A stretch of 6,765 nucleotides of DNA from an uncultured bacterium (lineage in GTDB: Bacteria; Cyanobacteriota; Vampirovibrionia; Gastranaerophilales; Gastranaerophilaceae): positions 1-6,765 of the forward strand of contig USHE01000097.1 of NCBI GenBank assembly GCA_900554385.1, in the 5' to 3' direction. The position numbers and the translations under genes were made by a program. Positions 1-5,307 of the stretch are shown here, one piece after another (position 1 is the stretch's first letter; the number at the start of each line of letters is the position of its first letter). The notes beneath the pieces were generated by a model. It saw only the letters and a program-made list of their open reading frames with translations. It had not been told where the DNA came from and did no database searches.

Positions 1-1
1 T

Positions 2-340
2 GTTATTAATTTAAAGGCAGATGTTGATGGAGGAAGAGAATTATTATATAGATATATAATAGAAGGGCCTATTTCTGAAGATAGTGGATATATTAGAGGA
101 AATGAATGTGTTTGGGAACCAAGGGGTGAAGGTAAGTATAAAATAACTTTGAAAGTAAAGGATATATCTTTTGAAGGAGATTATGAAGATGTAACTTCTA
201 TACAATATGAAATTTTTAATAAAGGTGAAAAGCCTGTTAGAATATCAGAGGTTAAATGTAATAAAGGAAGAAGATGTGTAATTGGAGAGCCTATAAATTT
301 TAAAGTTAAGTCTAGTGGTGGAACAAAACCACTTTATTAA
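2..340 (+). pseudogene. Triple-tyrosine (Y_Y_Y) repeat protein, internal fragment ending at a premature stop
   Basis: The frame is open from the window edge and gives 112 codons before a TAA at 338-340. Two repeat units can be aligned 96 residues apart: INLKADVDGGRELLYRY near residues 2-18 and INFKVKSSGGTKPLY at 98-112. Between them lie the usual aromatic, Glu-Pro-Arg-Gly-Glu-Gly and Lys-Val-Lys-Asp positions of clostridial triple-tyrosine motif proteins, which are typically repeated ectodomains of secreted or cell-wall proteins. Immediately after the stop the same frame reads FVVYKDG, the expected continuation of the second repeat, so the stop replaces a Lys or Arg codon (one base change from AAA). 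Codon use is rich in AGA, GGA and ATA and the strand is strongly purine-rich, unlike the genes to the right. The N-terminus, export signal and any enzymatic domain lie outside the window. The family call is from recall of the repeat pattern. Confidence 0.6.
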
Positions 341-562
341 TTTGTAGTTTATAAAGATGGAATACAAAAAGAAGAAATTCTGGCTATCGGTGACCAAGAT
401 AATGACATTGAGCTTTTAAAAGCAGGCGGTATTGCTGTTGCAATGGGTAACGCTACTCCTCAATTAAAAGCCTGTGCGGATTATATTACAGATACCGTAG
501 AAAATGACGGATTTGTAAAAGCAATAGAAAAATTTGTGTTCTGCCCTAGTCTTCAAAAATAA
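341..562 (+). pseudogene. C-terminal fragment of a Cof-type HAD-IIB phosphatase, fused in frame behind the Y_Y_Y fragment
   Basis: From about residue Gln-Lys-Glu-Glu (365 onward) the frame reads EEILAIGDQDNDIELLKAGG, then AVAMGNA and ADYITDTVENDGF. This is the standard end of Cof/HAD-IIB sugar- or cofactor-phosphate hydrolases: the GD..ND Mg2+-binding motif IV followed by the conserved MGNA and DGV-like segments. It ends at TAA 560-562. A full member is about 265 residues, so roughly the first 200 are missing, including the motif I aspartate nucleophile and the cap domain. No start codon with a ribosome site precedes it. The first seven codons (341-361) belong better to the upstream Y_Y_Y repeat, so the join lies near 357-370. 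The 3' end overlaps the convergent XRE gene by 17 bases. It cannot be active as it stands. Confidence 0.75.
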
Positions 563-773
563 AAAGCTTGTATAAATCAATATGGAGGACTCCTGCAATT
601 GCCGCGAGAGTTTCTACGGTCGGAGATTGTATACCGCGCTCAATATTACTAAGCATATTACGGCTCACACCTGCTCTATTCGCAAGTTCATCTTGCGTTA
701 ATTTTAGCTTTGTCCGGCAAAGTTTTACATTCATGCCGACTTTAACAGTTGTAAGTTTTTTATCCATACACAT
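546..773 (-). CDS. XRE-family HTH transcriptional regulator, single-domain
   Basis: The product is a 75-residue protein made almost entirely of a Cro/C1-type helix-turn-helix. The core at residues 25-47 reads LTQDELANRAGVSRNMLSNI followed by ERG, with the family's typical Q-x-x-L-A and S-x-x-x-L-S-N-I-E positions, then SPTVETLAAIAGVLHIDLYKLF. There is no sensor or oligomerisation domain, so it probably binds DNA as a small dimer. It is divergent from the 70-residue gene at 847, and the 73 bases between them hold three copies of an 11-bp site, one overlapping this gene's first codons. Self-repression together with control of the neighbour is the natural reading. Two starts are possible, ATG at 773 or at 767; neither has a Shine-Dalgarno sequence, so a leaderless or weakly translated message is possible. 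The reading as a regulator is firm; the target is inferred. Confidence 0.9.
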   Translation of the reverse strand: MCMDKKLTTVKVGMNVKLCRTKLKLTQDELANRAGVSRNMLSNIERGIQSPTVETLAAIAGVLHIDLYKLFIFED

Positions 774-817
774 TATAATATACTATTGACACATTATAAT
801 CTATCAATTATAATGTG
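768..817. promoter_or_regulatory. Triple operator: three CACATTATAAT half-sites between XRE and its neighbour
   Basis: CACATTATAAT occurs at 769-779 and 790-800, and its exact reverse complement ATTATAATGTG at 807-817. The last two form a perfect 11-bp inverted repeat with a 6-bp spacer. The first two are a 12-bp direct repeat (with one more A at the left) spaced 21 bp apart, two helical turns. The inverted pair covers the -35 to -10 region of the rightward promoter, and the outer copy covers the start of the XRE gene. This layout fits a repressor that shuts off both genes. Binding by the neighbouring XRE protein is inferred from position. Confidence 0.75.
786..814 (+). promoter_or_regulatory. 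Consensus sigma-70 promoter for the 70-residue gene
   Basis: TTGACA at 786-791 and TATAAT at 809-814 are separated by 17 bp, a full match to the sigma-70 consensus in both boxes. Transcription would start near 821, leaving a leader of about 25 bases with AGGAA at 836-840 before the ATG at 847. The promoter lies inside the inverted-repeat operator, so a bound repressor would block RNA polymerase directly. Confidence 0.8.
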
Positions 818-846
818 CATATAGACAATTATCGTAGGAATTAACA

Positions 847-1059
847 ATGGAAAAACAGTTAAACCAAATGATTGGTGAGCTTTACGACCTCAAAAATCTT
901 CTCTGTACCCTTAATCAGGCTCACAAACATTGCTGCGACAACGATATTGATACTTACCCTCTCCATACGCTTATTGAATATTCTATCAACACGCTTAACG
1001 ATTTAATTACAAATTTTCAAAATATAGAAGTTGACTATTTCCAAAAACACAGGCTATAA
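847..1059 (+). CDS. Small unknown protein controlled by the XRE switch
   Basis: The product is 70 residues and I do not recognise it. The ATG at 847 has a good Shine-Dalgarno (AGGAA, 836-840) six bases upstream, and the gene is preceded by the consensus promoter at 786-814, so it is very likely expressed. The sequence looks mostly helical, with an N-terminal helix rich in Leu and Asn, a central HKHCCDND segment (two adjacent Cys and two His that could bind a metal), and a second amphipathic helix to the C-terminus. There is no signal peptide or membrane segment. It is divergent from a small XRE repressor and ends in a short terminator-like hairpin, so it stands as a one-gene unit. Such pairs occur in prophage-like and toxin-antitoxin-like cassettes, but nothing in the protein itself identifies a toxin. 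About 240 bases follow before the next gene; they are AT-rich, with a TACTT/AAGTA dyad at 1157-1171 and no clear gene. Confidence 0.7.
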   Translation: MEKQLNQMIGELYDLKNLLCTLNQAHKHCCDNDIDTYPLHTLIEYSINTLNDLITNFQNIEVDYFQKHRL

Positions 1060-1067
1060 GCCTTTTT
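1051..1067 (+). terminator. Short hairpin terminator overlapping the 70-residue gene's stop codon
   Basis: AGGCT at 1051-1055 pairs with AGCCT at 1059-1063 across an ATA loop, followed directly by T residues to 1067. The stop codon TAA (1057-1059) lies within the hairpin. The stem has only 5 bp, so termination may be partial. Confidence 0.45.
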
Positions 1068-1302
1068 CCGTAATTTTGTCCTTACACCAATTTGTAAACA
1101 AATGTAAACTTTGTGCAAATTGTATATACGATTTACGCAATTTTTATATAAAAAAATACTTTATATAAGTACCAGAGTTAAATAGGAAATAAACTAAGAT
1201 GTAAATATTTGTTACAAAAAACAGACAAAAACAGTTTAATCATTAAAGATTAAATAAAAAATGACGATTAAGAGAATGTGAGTAAATAACGGAGAAAGAA
1301 AA

Positions 1303-1746
1303 ATGGCACCTTTTGACAAAATTAACGGAAATTTAGGAAACGTAAACGGATTTTTATTCGGTAAAAAAGTTGAAAAAGAAAAAACTGAAGCAAAAACTGA
1401 TGTACCGGTAGGCAAAACACCGGAAGCAGCAAAAACAGCAAAAGCTGATACAACAAATTTAAACCTTGATATGAATGCGATTATGGGATTGCATTTGACA
1501 CAGCAGGCAGGCAAAGTTGATACATCAGAAAAAGCGACAGCTGCAAGAGCTGCAGAGTTCTATGCAAACGCTGATTTTCAGGCTTTAAATAAAGAATTTG
1601 GTATCTATGATGATATAGATCCTGAAATCGGACAATTTTTATCACCGAAAACACTTTCATATATTGCAAATGCTACACAAGAGCAACGTGACAGAATTGG
1701 TGCAGACACAGTCAACACATTAGACAAAATGATTGCCGTAGCATAA
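1303..1746 (+). CDS. Hypothetical 147-residue cytoplasmic protein
   Basis: I do not recognise this protein. The ATG at 1303 is preceded by GGAG at 1291-1294, eight bases upstream, a good ribosome site, and a strong terminator follows at 1782, so it is a real single-gene unit. Residues 1-22 (MAPFDKINGNLGNVNGFLFG and on) are not a signal peptide. Residues 23-50 are a low-complexity Lys/Glu/Ala/Thr linker, probably disordered. Residues 52-147 look like a compact helical domain with ATAARAAEFYANADFQALN, a DDIDPEIGQFLSPKTL segment and a C-terminal helix ending NTLDKMIAVA. It has no cysteine, no tryptophan and no visible catalytic motif. A disordered N-terminal part followed by a helical domain would suit an adaptor or structural protein, but that is only a guess. 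Confidence 0.7.
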   Translation: MAPFDKINGNLGNVNGFLFGKKVEKEKTEAKTDVPVGKTPEAAKTAKADTTNLNLDMNAIMGLHLTQQAGKVDTSEKATAARAAEFYANADFQALNKEFGIYDDIDPEIGQFLSPKTLSYIANATQEQRDRIGADTVNTLDKMIAVA

Positions 1747-1781
1747 TCAAAACTTATAAATAAACATTTACTCACAAAATG

Positions 1782-1813
1782 AATGACTGACTTATCAAGT
1801 CAGTCATTTTCTT
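1782..1813 (+). terminator. Strong intrinsic terminator after the 147-residue gene
   Basis: AATGACTGACTT (1782-1793) and AAGTCAGTCATT (1797-1808) form a perfect 12-bp stem with a 3-base loop, followed by TTCTT; the stem end and tail together read TTTTCTT. It is 36 bases past the stop codon at 1746. Confidence 0.85.
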
Positions 1814-1858
1814 ATCTAACTATTAAAAGTATTTTAAACCCGAAGAAAGAATAATACG

Positions 1859-2078
1859 TGCTTGGCGAAAATAATTAATGCAAATCCATTGCAAATACTA
1901 AGGCAATCAGCAGGTCTTTTTGCGACTATTGAAAAGCTAAAAAACTTGCTAAAAAAGAGATTGCGGCAGTCGGATTGTCTGAATTCAAGTCTGCAATAAT
2001 TTCTTCAAAGGATGAGTGTATTGAAAGCATTAAAAAAGCGCCCAAAGGCTCTGATTTTAATGGTTCTAGTTGTTTTAA
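1859..2078 (+). pseudogene. Degraded reading frame of unknown origin, frameshifted and cut at the tRNA-like repeat
   Basis: No intact gene lies here, but the plus strand keeps coding character. One frame from about 1859 reads LAKIINANPLQILRQSAG and on to ATIEK. A second frame takes over at about 1933 as KAKKLAKKEIAAVGLSEFKS and continues to KKAPKGSDFNGSS. Losing one A in the run at 1932-1935 would explain the switch. The second frame then runs straight into the 20-bp tRNA-derived repeat at 2079. There is no ribosome site at the left. The Ala/Lys/Glu-rich, helix-like sequence resembles a real protein more than a chance translation, but I cannot assign a family. It could also be chance reading in an AT-rich spacer. 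Confidence 0.3.
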
Positions 2079-2098
2079 ATGGTGGAGGTTAGGAGATT
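2079..2098 (-). repeat. Partial copy of the tRNA-Ala 3' end (attachment-site-like direct repeat, distal copy)
   Basis: Twenty bases (ATGGTGGAGGTTAGGAGATT on the plus strand) are identical to 2291-2310, 212 bp away. In the tRNA these cover the 3' half of the T-stem, the acceptor strand, the discriminator base and CCA. The match stops at 2099, where the tRNA continues CGAAC and this copy reads TCTCT. A 3'-end tRNA duplication in direct orientation is the classic scar of tRNA-targeting site-specific integration. Confidence 0.75.
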
Positions 2099-2290
2099 TC
2101 TCTTACTCGTTCGCGTTTAACGGCAATTCCGCGTTTTGTTTTAAGCGACACTGTCGCTTTCAAACAAAAGCGCTCCAGCCTCAGCTCACTCGCGCCGAAC
2201 TCTTAAAATGTGCTTTCGCACATTGGAAGTTCTCATCAATACTAACCGTTCAAAATAAAATACAGGATAACAAATGTCATCCTGTATTTT
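2099..2290. mobile_element. Hairpin-rich segment enclosed by the tRNA-derived direct repeats
   Basis: These 192 bases lie between the two 20-bp repeats and hold no credible gene. The part from 2100 to 2240 is visibly richer in G and C than the surroundings. It contains AAGCGACA/TGTCGCTT at 2143-2159, enclosed by TTTTGTTT/AAACAAAA (2134-2141 and 2162-2169), giving a 16-bp arm with a small asymmetry. AATGTGC/GCACATT at 2207-2224 is enclosed by GAACT/AGTTC (2197-2201 and 2228-2232). The tRNA terminator stem at 2257-2290 comes last. No integrase is present, so if this is an inserted element it is a passive or deleted remnant. A REP-like dispersed repeat or a structured RNA is an alternative. Confidence 0.4.
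2257..2290 (-). terminator. Intrinsic terminator of the tRNA-Ala transcript
   Basis: AAAATACAGGAT (2257-2268) and ATCCTGTATTTT (2279-2290) form a perfect 12-bp stem with a 10-base loop. Read on the minus strand it begins one base after the encoded CCA and ends in TTTT followed by ATTTTG. Confidence 0.75.
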
Positions 2291-2310
2291 ATGGTGGAGG
2301 TTAGGAGATT
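2291..2310 (-). repeat. tRNA-Ala 3' end copy of the direct repeat (proximal copy)
   Basis: This is the partner of 2079-2098, identical over 20 bases. It is part of the intact tRNA, so the functional gene was preserved, as expected when an element integrates at a tRNA 3' end and restores it. Confidence 0.75.
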
Positions 2311-2367
2311 CGAACTCCTGACCCCCTGCGTGCAAAGCAGGTGCTCTACCAGCTGAGCTAAACCCCC
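2292..2367 (-). tRNA. tRNA-Ala (anticodon TGC)
   Basis: The 76-base minus-strand sequence folds into a complete cloverleaf. The acceptor GGGGGTT pairs with AACCTCC, including the G3-U70 wobble that identifies alanine tRNAs. The D stem is GCTC/GAGC, the anticodon stem CCTGC/GCAGG with loop TTTGCAC (anticodon TGC), and the T stem AGGAG/CTCCT with loop TTCGAAT. Discriminator A73 and CCA are encoded. It lies about 100 bases downstream of mrnC on the same strand, and its 3' end is duplicated at 2079-2098. Confidence 0.97.
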
Positions 2368-2465
2368 ACGAGTTCTCTGCAATCTCTGCAGTCCGTTTAT
2401 TTATTTGTCACAATATTTATTTTACATGCTGATTTTTTTTTGTAAAGACCCTTTTTTAATTTTTT

Positions 2466-2828
2466 TTAGAATTTTATTTGCAACTCTATTTTCTCAAGCA
2501 TATATTCATATCTCGCTTTGTCATTTTCGTACCACCAGCCGATTAAAGCTTCAAATGATGTTGCCTGACGATACTCCGTTTGAATTTGACGTCTGCCGAC
2601 AGGTATTGGTAAATTCCGCGCACGACGAGATATTTCTACTTCACTTTCCGTTAAAAATTGCTCCAAATAATGCAGCAATTCTGCCTGATATGAAGCTTTT
2701 ACTTTTTCTGTCGTTATTTTGTGAAGCTTTTTAGAATTATCCGTACAGCGAATTGTCTTTTCCCTTATGTACAATTCCCATACGGCATCACCTATATATG
2801 CGTAATTTCTTAAATTCATCTCCTGCAT
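2466..2828 (-). CDS. mrnC: Mini-ribonuclease III
   Basis: The product is 120 residues with a lone RNase III catalytic domain and no double-stranded-RNA-binding domain. In Bacillus subtilis, Mini-III dimers mature the ends of 23S rRNA. Visible family marks are AYIGDAVWELYIRE (residues 10-23, with the metal-binding Asp14 and Glu18), KKLHKITTEKVKASYQAELL (33-52), RRARN (68-72), YRQATSFEALIGWW (86-99, with the second acidic site at Glu93) and the closing RYEYMLEKI. It is slightly shorter than the ~140-residue Bacillus protein because of a tight C-terminus. The start may be ATG 2828 or ATG 2819. AGGAG lies between them and is too close to the second to serve it, so 2828 is kept, although its own ribosome site is weak. 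A 23S rRNA gene lies at the right edge of the window, a plausible substrate. Confidence 0.88.
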   Translation of the reverse strand: MQEMNLRNYAYIGDAVWELYIREKTIRCTDNSKKLHKITTEKVKASYQAELLHYLEQFLTESEVEISRRARNLPIPVGRRQIQTEYRQATSFEALIGWWYENDKARYEYMLEKIELQIKF

Positions 2829-2933
2829 AAATTCAATTTACCACGAAAATCGCCTGTATTGAAATTTTTACCTGTGTATGTAACAATATATTCAATAAAA
2901 GGAAGTTTTTATCCTTTTGAATAAGGAGAATTT

Positions 2934-3548
2934 ATGAAAAAAGTTTTATTTATACTTGGACTTTGTTTAATTAGTACAAATATTCCGGTTCAAGCACAAG
3001 ATAACGAAAATACCCCATGCGAAGTGTCTATTATCGAAGAACAACAATATAATTACGCTTCTCAGCTTATTGAAAAAATTAAATTACAAAGAGATAGTAT
3101 TTATAATGCCCTAAATCTTACACCTGCCCAGATTAAATGTAAAAATGAAATCGAAAAAAAACGGTTTGAAGCTCTTGAGCCTGAACTTAAAAAATTCTGT
3201 CTTGTTAAGAAAAAATTAAAAAGAGCTGAAGAAAAATGCAATAAATCAGAAATCGCTAATGCTGAAAAGGAGCTTAAACCTATCAGAAAATGCATAAGAA
3301 AGATTTCATCAGAATACGATAAACAATTTATGGAAATTCTAAATAGCGAACAAAAAGCAAAATACCGCATGATTAGAAAATTAAAGAGAAATGATTTAAA
3401 AAAACAACACAAAATACAGAAAAACGGACAAAAACCATCTGATTTAAAACCTTTTGGTGAAAAAATTTCACAACCGGCATACGCTGAACAAAAACACAAT
3501 CAAACTTGTTTGTGGCATAAAATGATTAAAAAAATCAAGAAAAAATAA
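2934..3548 (+). CDS. Exported LTxxQ-motif (Spy/CpxP-like) protein
   Basis: The product is 204 residues. Residues 1-21 form a signal peptide (MKK, hydrophobic LFILGLCLI, then PVQA before Gln22), so it is predicted to be exported to the periplasm or cell surface. The mature part has the two hallmarks of the LTxxQ family: LTPAQ at 62-66 and the variant LNSEQKAKY at 136-144. Between them is a long, highly charged helical region as in Spy and CpxP, which are periplasmic chaperones or stress sensors. It has seven cysteines (11, 29, 69, 89, 102, 120, 192) and a strongly basic C-terminal tail (about 145-204), both unusual for Spy. AAGGAG at 2923-2928 gives a good start at 2934, and an AAAAGGA/TCCTTTT hairpin (2897-2918) sits just upstream in the leader. 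It forms a tight pair with the TrmB-type regulator three bases downstream. The chaperone role is inferred from motif and topology. Confidence 0.72.
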   Translation: MKKVLFILGLCLISTNIPVQAQDNENTPCEVSIIEEQQYNYASQLIEKIKLQRDSIYNALNLTPAQIKCKNEIEKKRFEALEPELKKFCLVKKKLKRAEEKCNKSEIANAEKELKPIRKCIRKISSEYDKQFMEILNSEQKAKYRMIRKLKRNDLKKQHKIQKNGQKPSDLKPFGEKISQPAYAEQKHNQTCLWHKMIKKIKKK

Positions 3549-3551
3549 TTT

Positions 3552-4370
3552 ATGGATGAATTAATAGAAAATTTAAAAGAAATCGGACTTAATAGTTACG
3601 AGGCTAAGGTCTACATTGCGCTGTTAAAAAAATATCCTGCAACTGGTTATGAAGTAAGTAAGCTTGCAGATATTCCGCAATCAAGAGCTTATGACACTTT
3701 AAAAGCACTTGAACTTGCGCATGTAGTAACCGGCTCAAACACAAAGCCCATAACGTATACGCCCATAAAACCTAAAGAACTTACAAAAAGGTACAAAAGG
3801 AAAATTACATCTACACTTGATTTTTTAGAAAAAAAATTACCAAATGTCAAAGATAACTATACAGAGCCAATTCTCAGTATCAGCGGAATTTCAGCTATAC
3901 ATAAAAAAATTATAGAAATAATTAACAGTGCCTCAAAAGAAATATTTATTGAAATTTGGTCGCAAGATTTCAAATATTTTGAGCCATATTTGTTTGAAGC
4001 ATATAACCGTGGATTGGATATAAAAATCGTTGGTTACGACAACTTTAACTGCAATTTTGGAACAGTATTTCAGCATCCTAGCGGGCGTGAAATTGAGCAT
4101 TCCCTCGGCGGGAAAATGATATTTCTTGCTGCAGACAATTCTGAAGGCTGTTTCGGAAAAATTAATCCAATCAAAAATCAAGAAACTGATATTATATGGA
4201 CAAAGAATGAAGATGTCGTATTTTTGATAAAAGAATTCATTGTCCACGATATGTATTTAATAGATATAGCAGAAAAATTCCCTGAACAGTTAAAATACTT
4301 CTACGGAGCAGGATTGAAGAAGTTAAAAGACAAAGTGCTTGCGGGGAGTAAGTTTTACAAAGTACACTAA
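3552..4370 (+). CDS. TrmB-family transcriptional regulator
   Basis: The product is 272 residues. The N-terminal winged helix (residues about 1-75) has the TrmB pattern: LKEIGLNSYEAKVYIALLKK (8-27), TGYEVSKLADIPQSRAYDTL (31-50) with the recognition helix, then a wing reading KPITYTPIKPKEL. A coiled linker (75-100) leads to a C-terminal phospholipase-D-like effector domain (about 105-250) with ISGISAIHKKIIEIINSASK and IFIEIWSQDF (131-140). The HxK catalytic motif of true phospholipase D is absent, as usual for these regulators. TrmB proteins in archaea sense sugars; bacterial members are mostly uncharacterised, so the ligand is unknown. It starts three bases after the LTxxQ gene's stop with almost no ribosome site of its own, so translation is probably coupled. 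The gene pair suggests it controls an envelope or nutrient response. Confidence 0.85.
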   Translation: MDELIENLKEIGLNSYEAKVYIALLKKYPATGYEVSKLADIPQSRAYDTLKALELAHVVTGSNTKPITYTPIKPKELTKRYKRKITSTLDFLEKKLPNVKDNYTEPILSISGISAIHKKIIEIINSASKEIFIEIWSQDFKYFEPYLFEAYNRGLDIKIVGYDNFNCNFGTVFQHPSGREIEHSLGGKMIFLAADNSEGCFGKINPIKNQETDIIWTKNEDVVFLIKEFIVHDMYLIDIAEKFPEQLKYFYGAGLKKLKDKVLAGSKFYKVH

Positions 4371-4374
4371 CTTT

Positions 4375-4400
4375 AATAACTTCTAAATTTAGTTATTTTT
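4375..4400 (+). terminator. Weak intrinsic terminator after the TrmB-family gene
   Basis: AATAACT (4375-4381) and AGTTATT (4391-4397) form a 7-bp stem with a 9-base loop, followed by TTT; the stem end and tail together read TTATTTTT. The loop and right arm include the palindrome CTAAATTTAG (4383-4392). It sits in the 18-base gap between the convergent genes and overlaps the last codons of yihY. The stem is AT-rich, so its efficiency is uncertain. Confidence 0.45.
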
Positions 4401-5306
4401 GACATTTTTCAATGCATTCAAATCTGATTGAATTTCCTGAGCTTTTTCATTTAATTTATTGTAAACTTGAGAATTTATTTCTCCGCCGATTAGCATTAAC
4501 ACTGACGTATAATAAAGCCAAACCATTAAAACTGCAAATGCCCCGATTGTACCATAAACCATATTATACGTTCTCAGGTTGTTTACATAAACCGAAAAGC
4601 CCCAAGAACCAACTAACCAAAAAGTTGTGAAAAAGAATGTACCTGGAATTGCACTTTTACGTTTAAATCTTTCATTACCACGCAAATCTGGCAAAATATA
4701 ATAACTCAAAAATGCCATTAAGAATAATGCAGCAAAAGCGACCGGCCAACGAAGCGTTAATAAAGTAATGGCAACAACTTTTGACATGTGCAGATGTGTA
4801 ACCATAAAGTTAATAATTACTTTCCCGAAAATAATCAGGTTTATTGTCAAAAACATTACCATTGTATCAACAAAAACCATTAACAATGCCAACGCTCTTG
4901 TGTATACAAAATTTCTGGTTTCCTCAACTTTATACGCCCTGTTTAATCCTTTCAATACAACAGCCATAGCATTTGTTGAAAGAACCAAAGTTATACAAAT
5001 ACCGATTACAGCCATTAAACGACCGTGAGAAAAAATCATTGCCTCAGAAAGTACAGTAATAATAAGCTCGATTGCCTGATCAGGCATAAATCTTGAAAGA
5101 AATATTAAAATCGGATCCATCAAAGCCTTATTACCCATCCAGCCAAAAACGGCAGTCAAAAAAAGCATAAAAGGAAACAAGCCTATAACAGACATAAAGC
5201 CCATTTCTGCCGCCATTCCGTAAAAATCATTTTTAATTACGGAAACAACCAGCCGTTTTAATGCTCTGCAAAAGCCCTCAAATTTTTCTTTAAAATTTAT
5301 AGCCAT
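4389..5306 (-). CDS. YihY/UPF0761 family inner-membrane protein
   Basis: The product is 305 residues with about six hydrophobic helices (roughly 36-57, 97-117, 135-160, 180-205, 221-241, 251-275) and a charged C-terminal tail. Family marks include the N-terminal FYGMAAEMGFMSVIGLFPF (28-46), SYYILPD (201-207), the PG at 221-222 and the closing YGTIGAFAVLMVWLYYTSVL (251-270) followed by MLIGGEIN. The family was once called ribonuclease BN/Rbn; that activity has since been assigned to another protein, so the function is unknown beyond being an integral membrane protein. The start is placed at ATG 5306, one base after the nrnA stop (TAG, T, ATG). A longer open frame to 5471 only reads the nrnA C-terminus out of frame. 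It is probably translated by coupling to nrnA. Confidence 0.85.
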   Translation of the reverse strand: MAINFKEKFEGFCRALKRLVVSVIKNDFYGMAAEMGFMSVIGLFPFMLFLTAVFGWMGNKALMDPILIFLSRFMPDQAIELIITVLSEAMIFSHGRLMAVIGICITLVLSTNAMAVVLKGLNRAYKVEETRNFVYTRALALLMVFVDTMVMFLTINLIIFGKVIINFMVTHLHMSKVVAITLLTLRWPVAFAALFLMAFLSYYILPDLRGNERFKRKSAIPGTFFFTTFWLVGSWGFSVYVNNLRTYNMVYGTIGAFAVLMVWLYYTSVLMLIGGEINSQVYNKLNEKAQEIQSDLNALKNVKNN

Positions 5307-5307
5307 A

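Noticed and set aside
568..789. Plus-strand open frame opposite the XRE gene
   Set aside because: The minus-strand reading has a clear helix-turn-helix; this frame is its shadow.
1091..1171. Palindromes TTTGT-AA-ACAAA (1091-1102) and TACTT/AAGTA (1157-1171) as operators
   Set aside because: The arms are only 5 bp in very AT-rich sequence with no second copy; chance is likely.
1975..2304. A 109-residue open frame from a TTG start across the hairpin block into the tRNA
   Set aside because: It has no ribosome site, its second half translates hairpins, and it ends inside the tRNA gene; only its first part may be a gene relic.
2897..2918. AAAAGGA/TCCTTTT hairpin as a terminator
   Set aside because: It lies just upstream of the LTxxQ gene's ribosome site with no gene ending before it on the plus strand; at most it is a leader hairpin.
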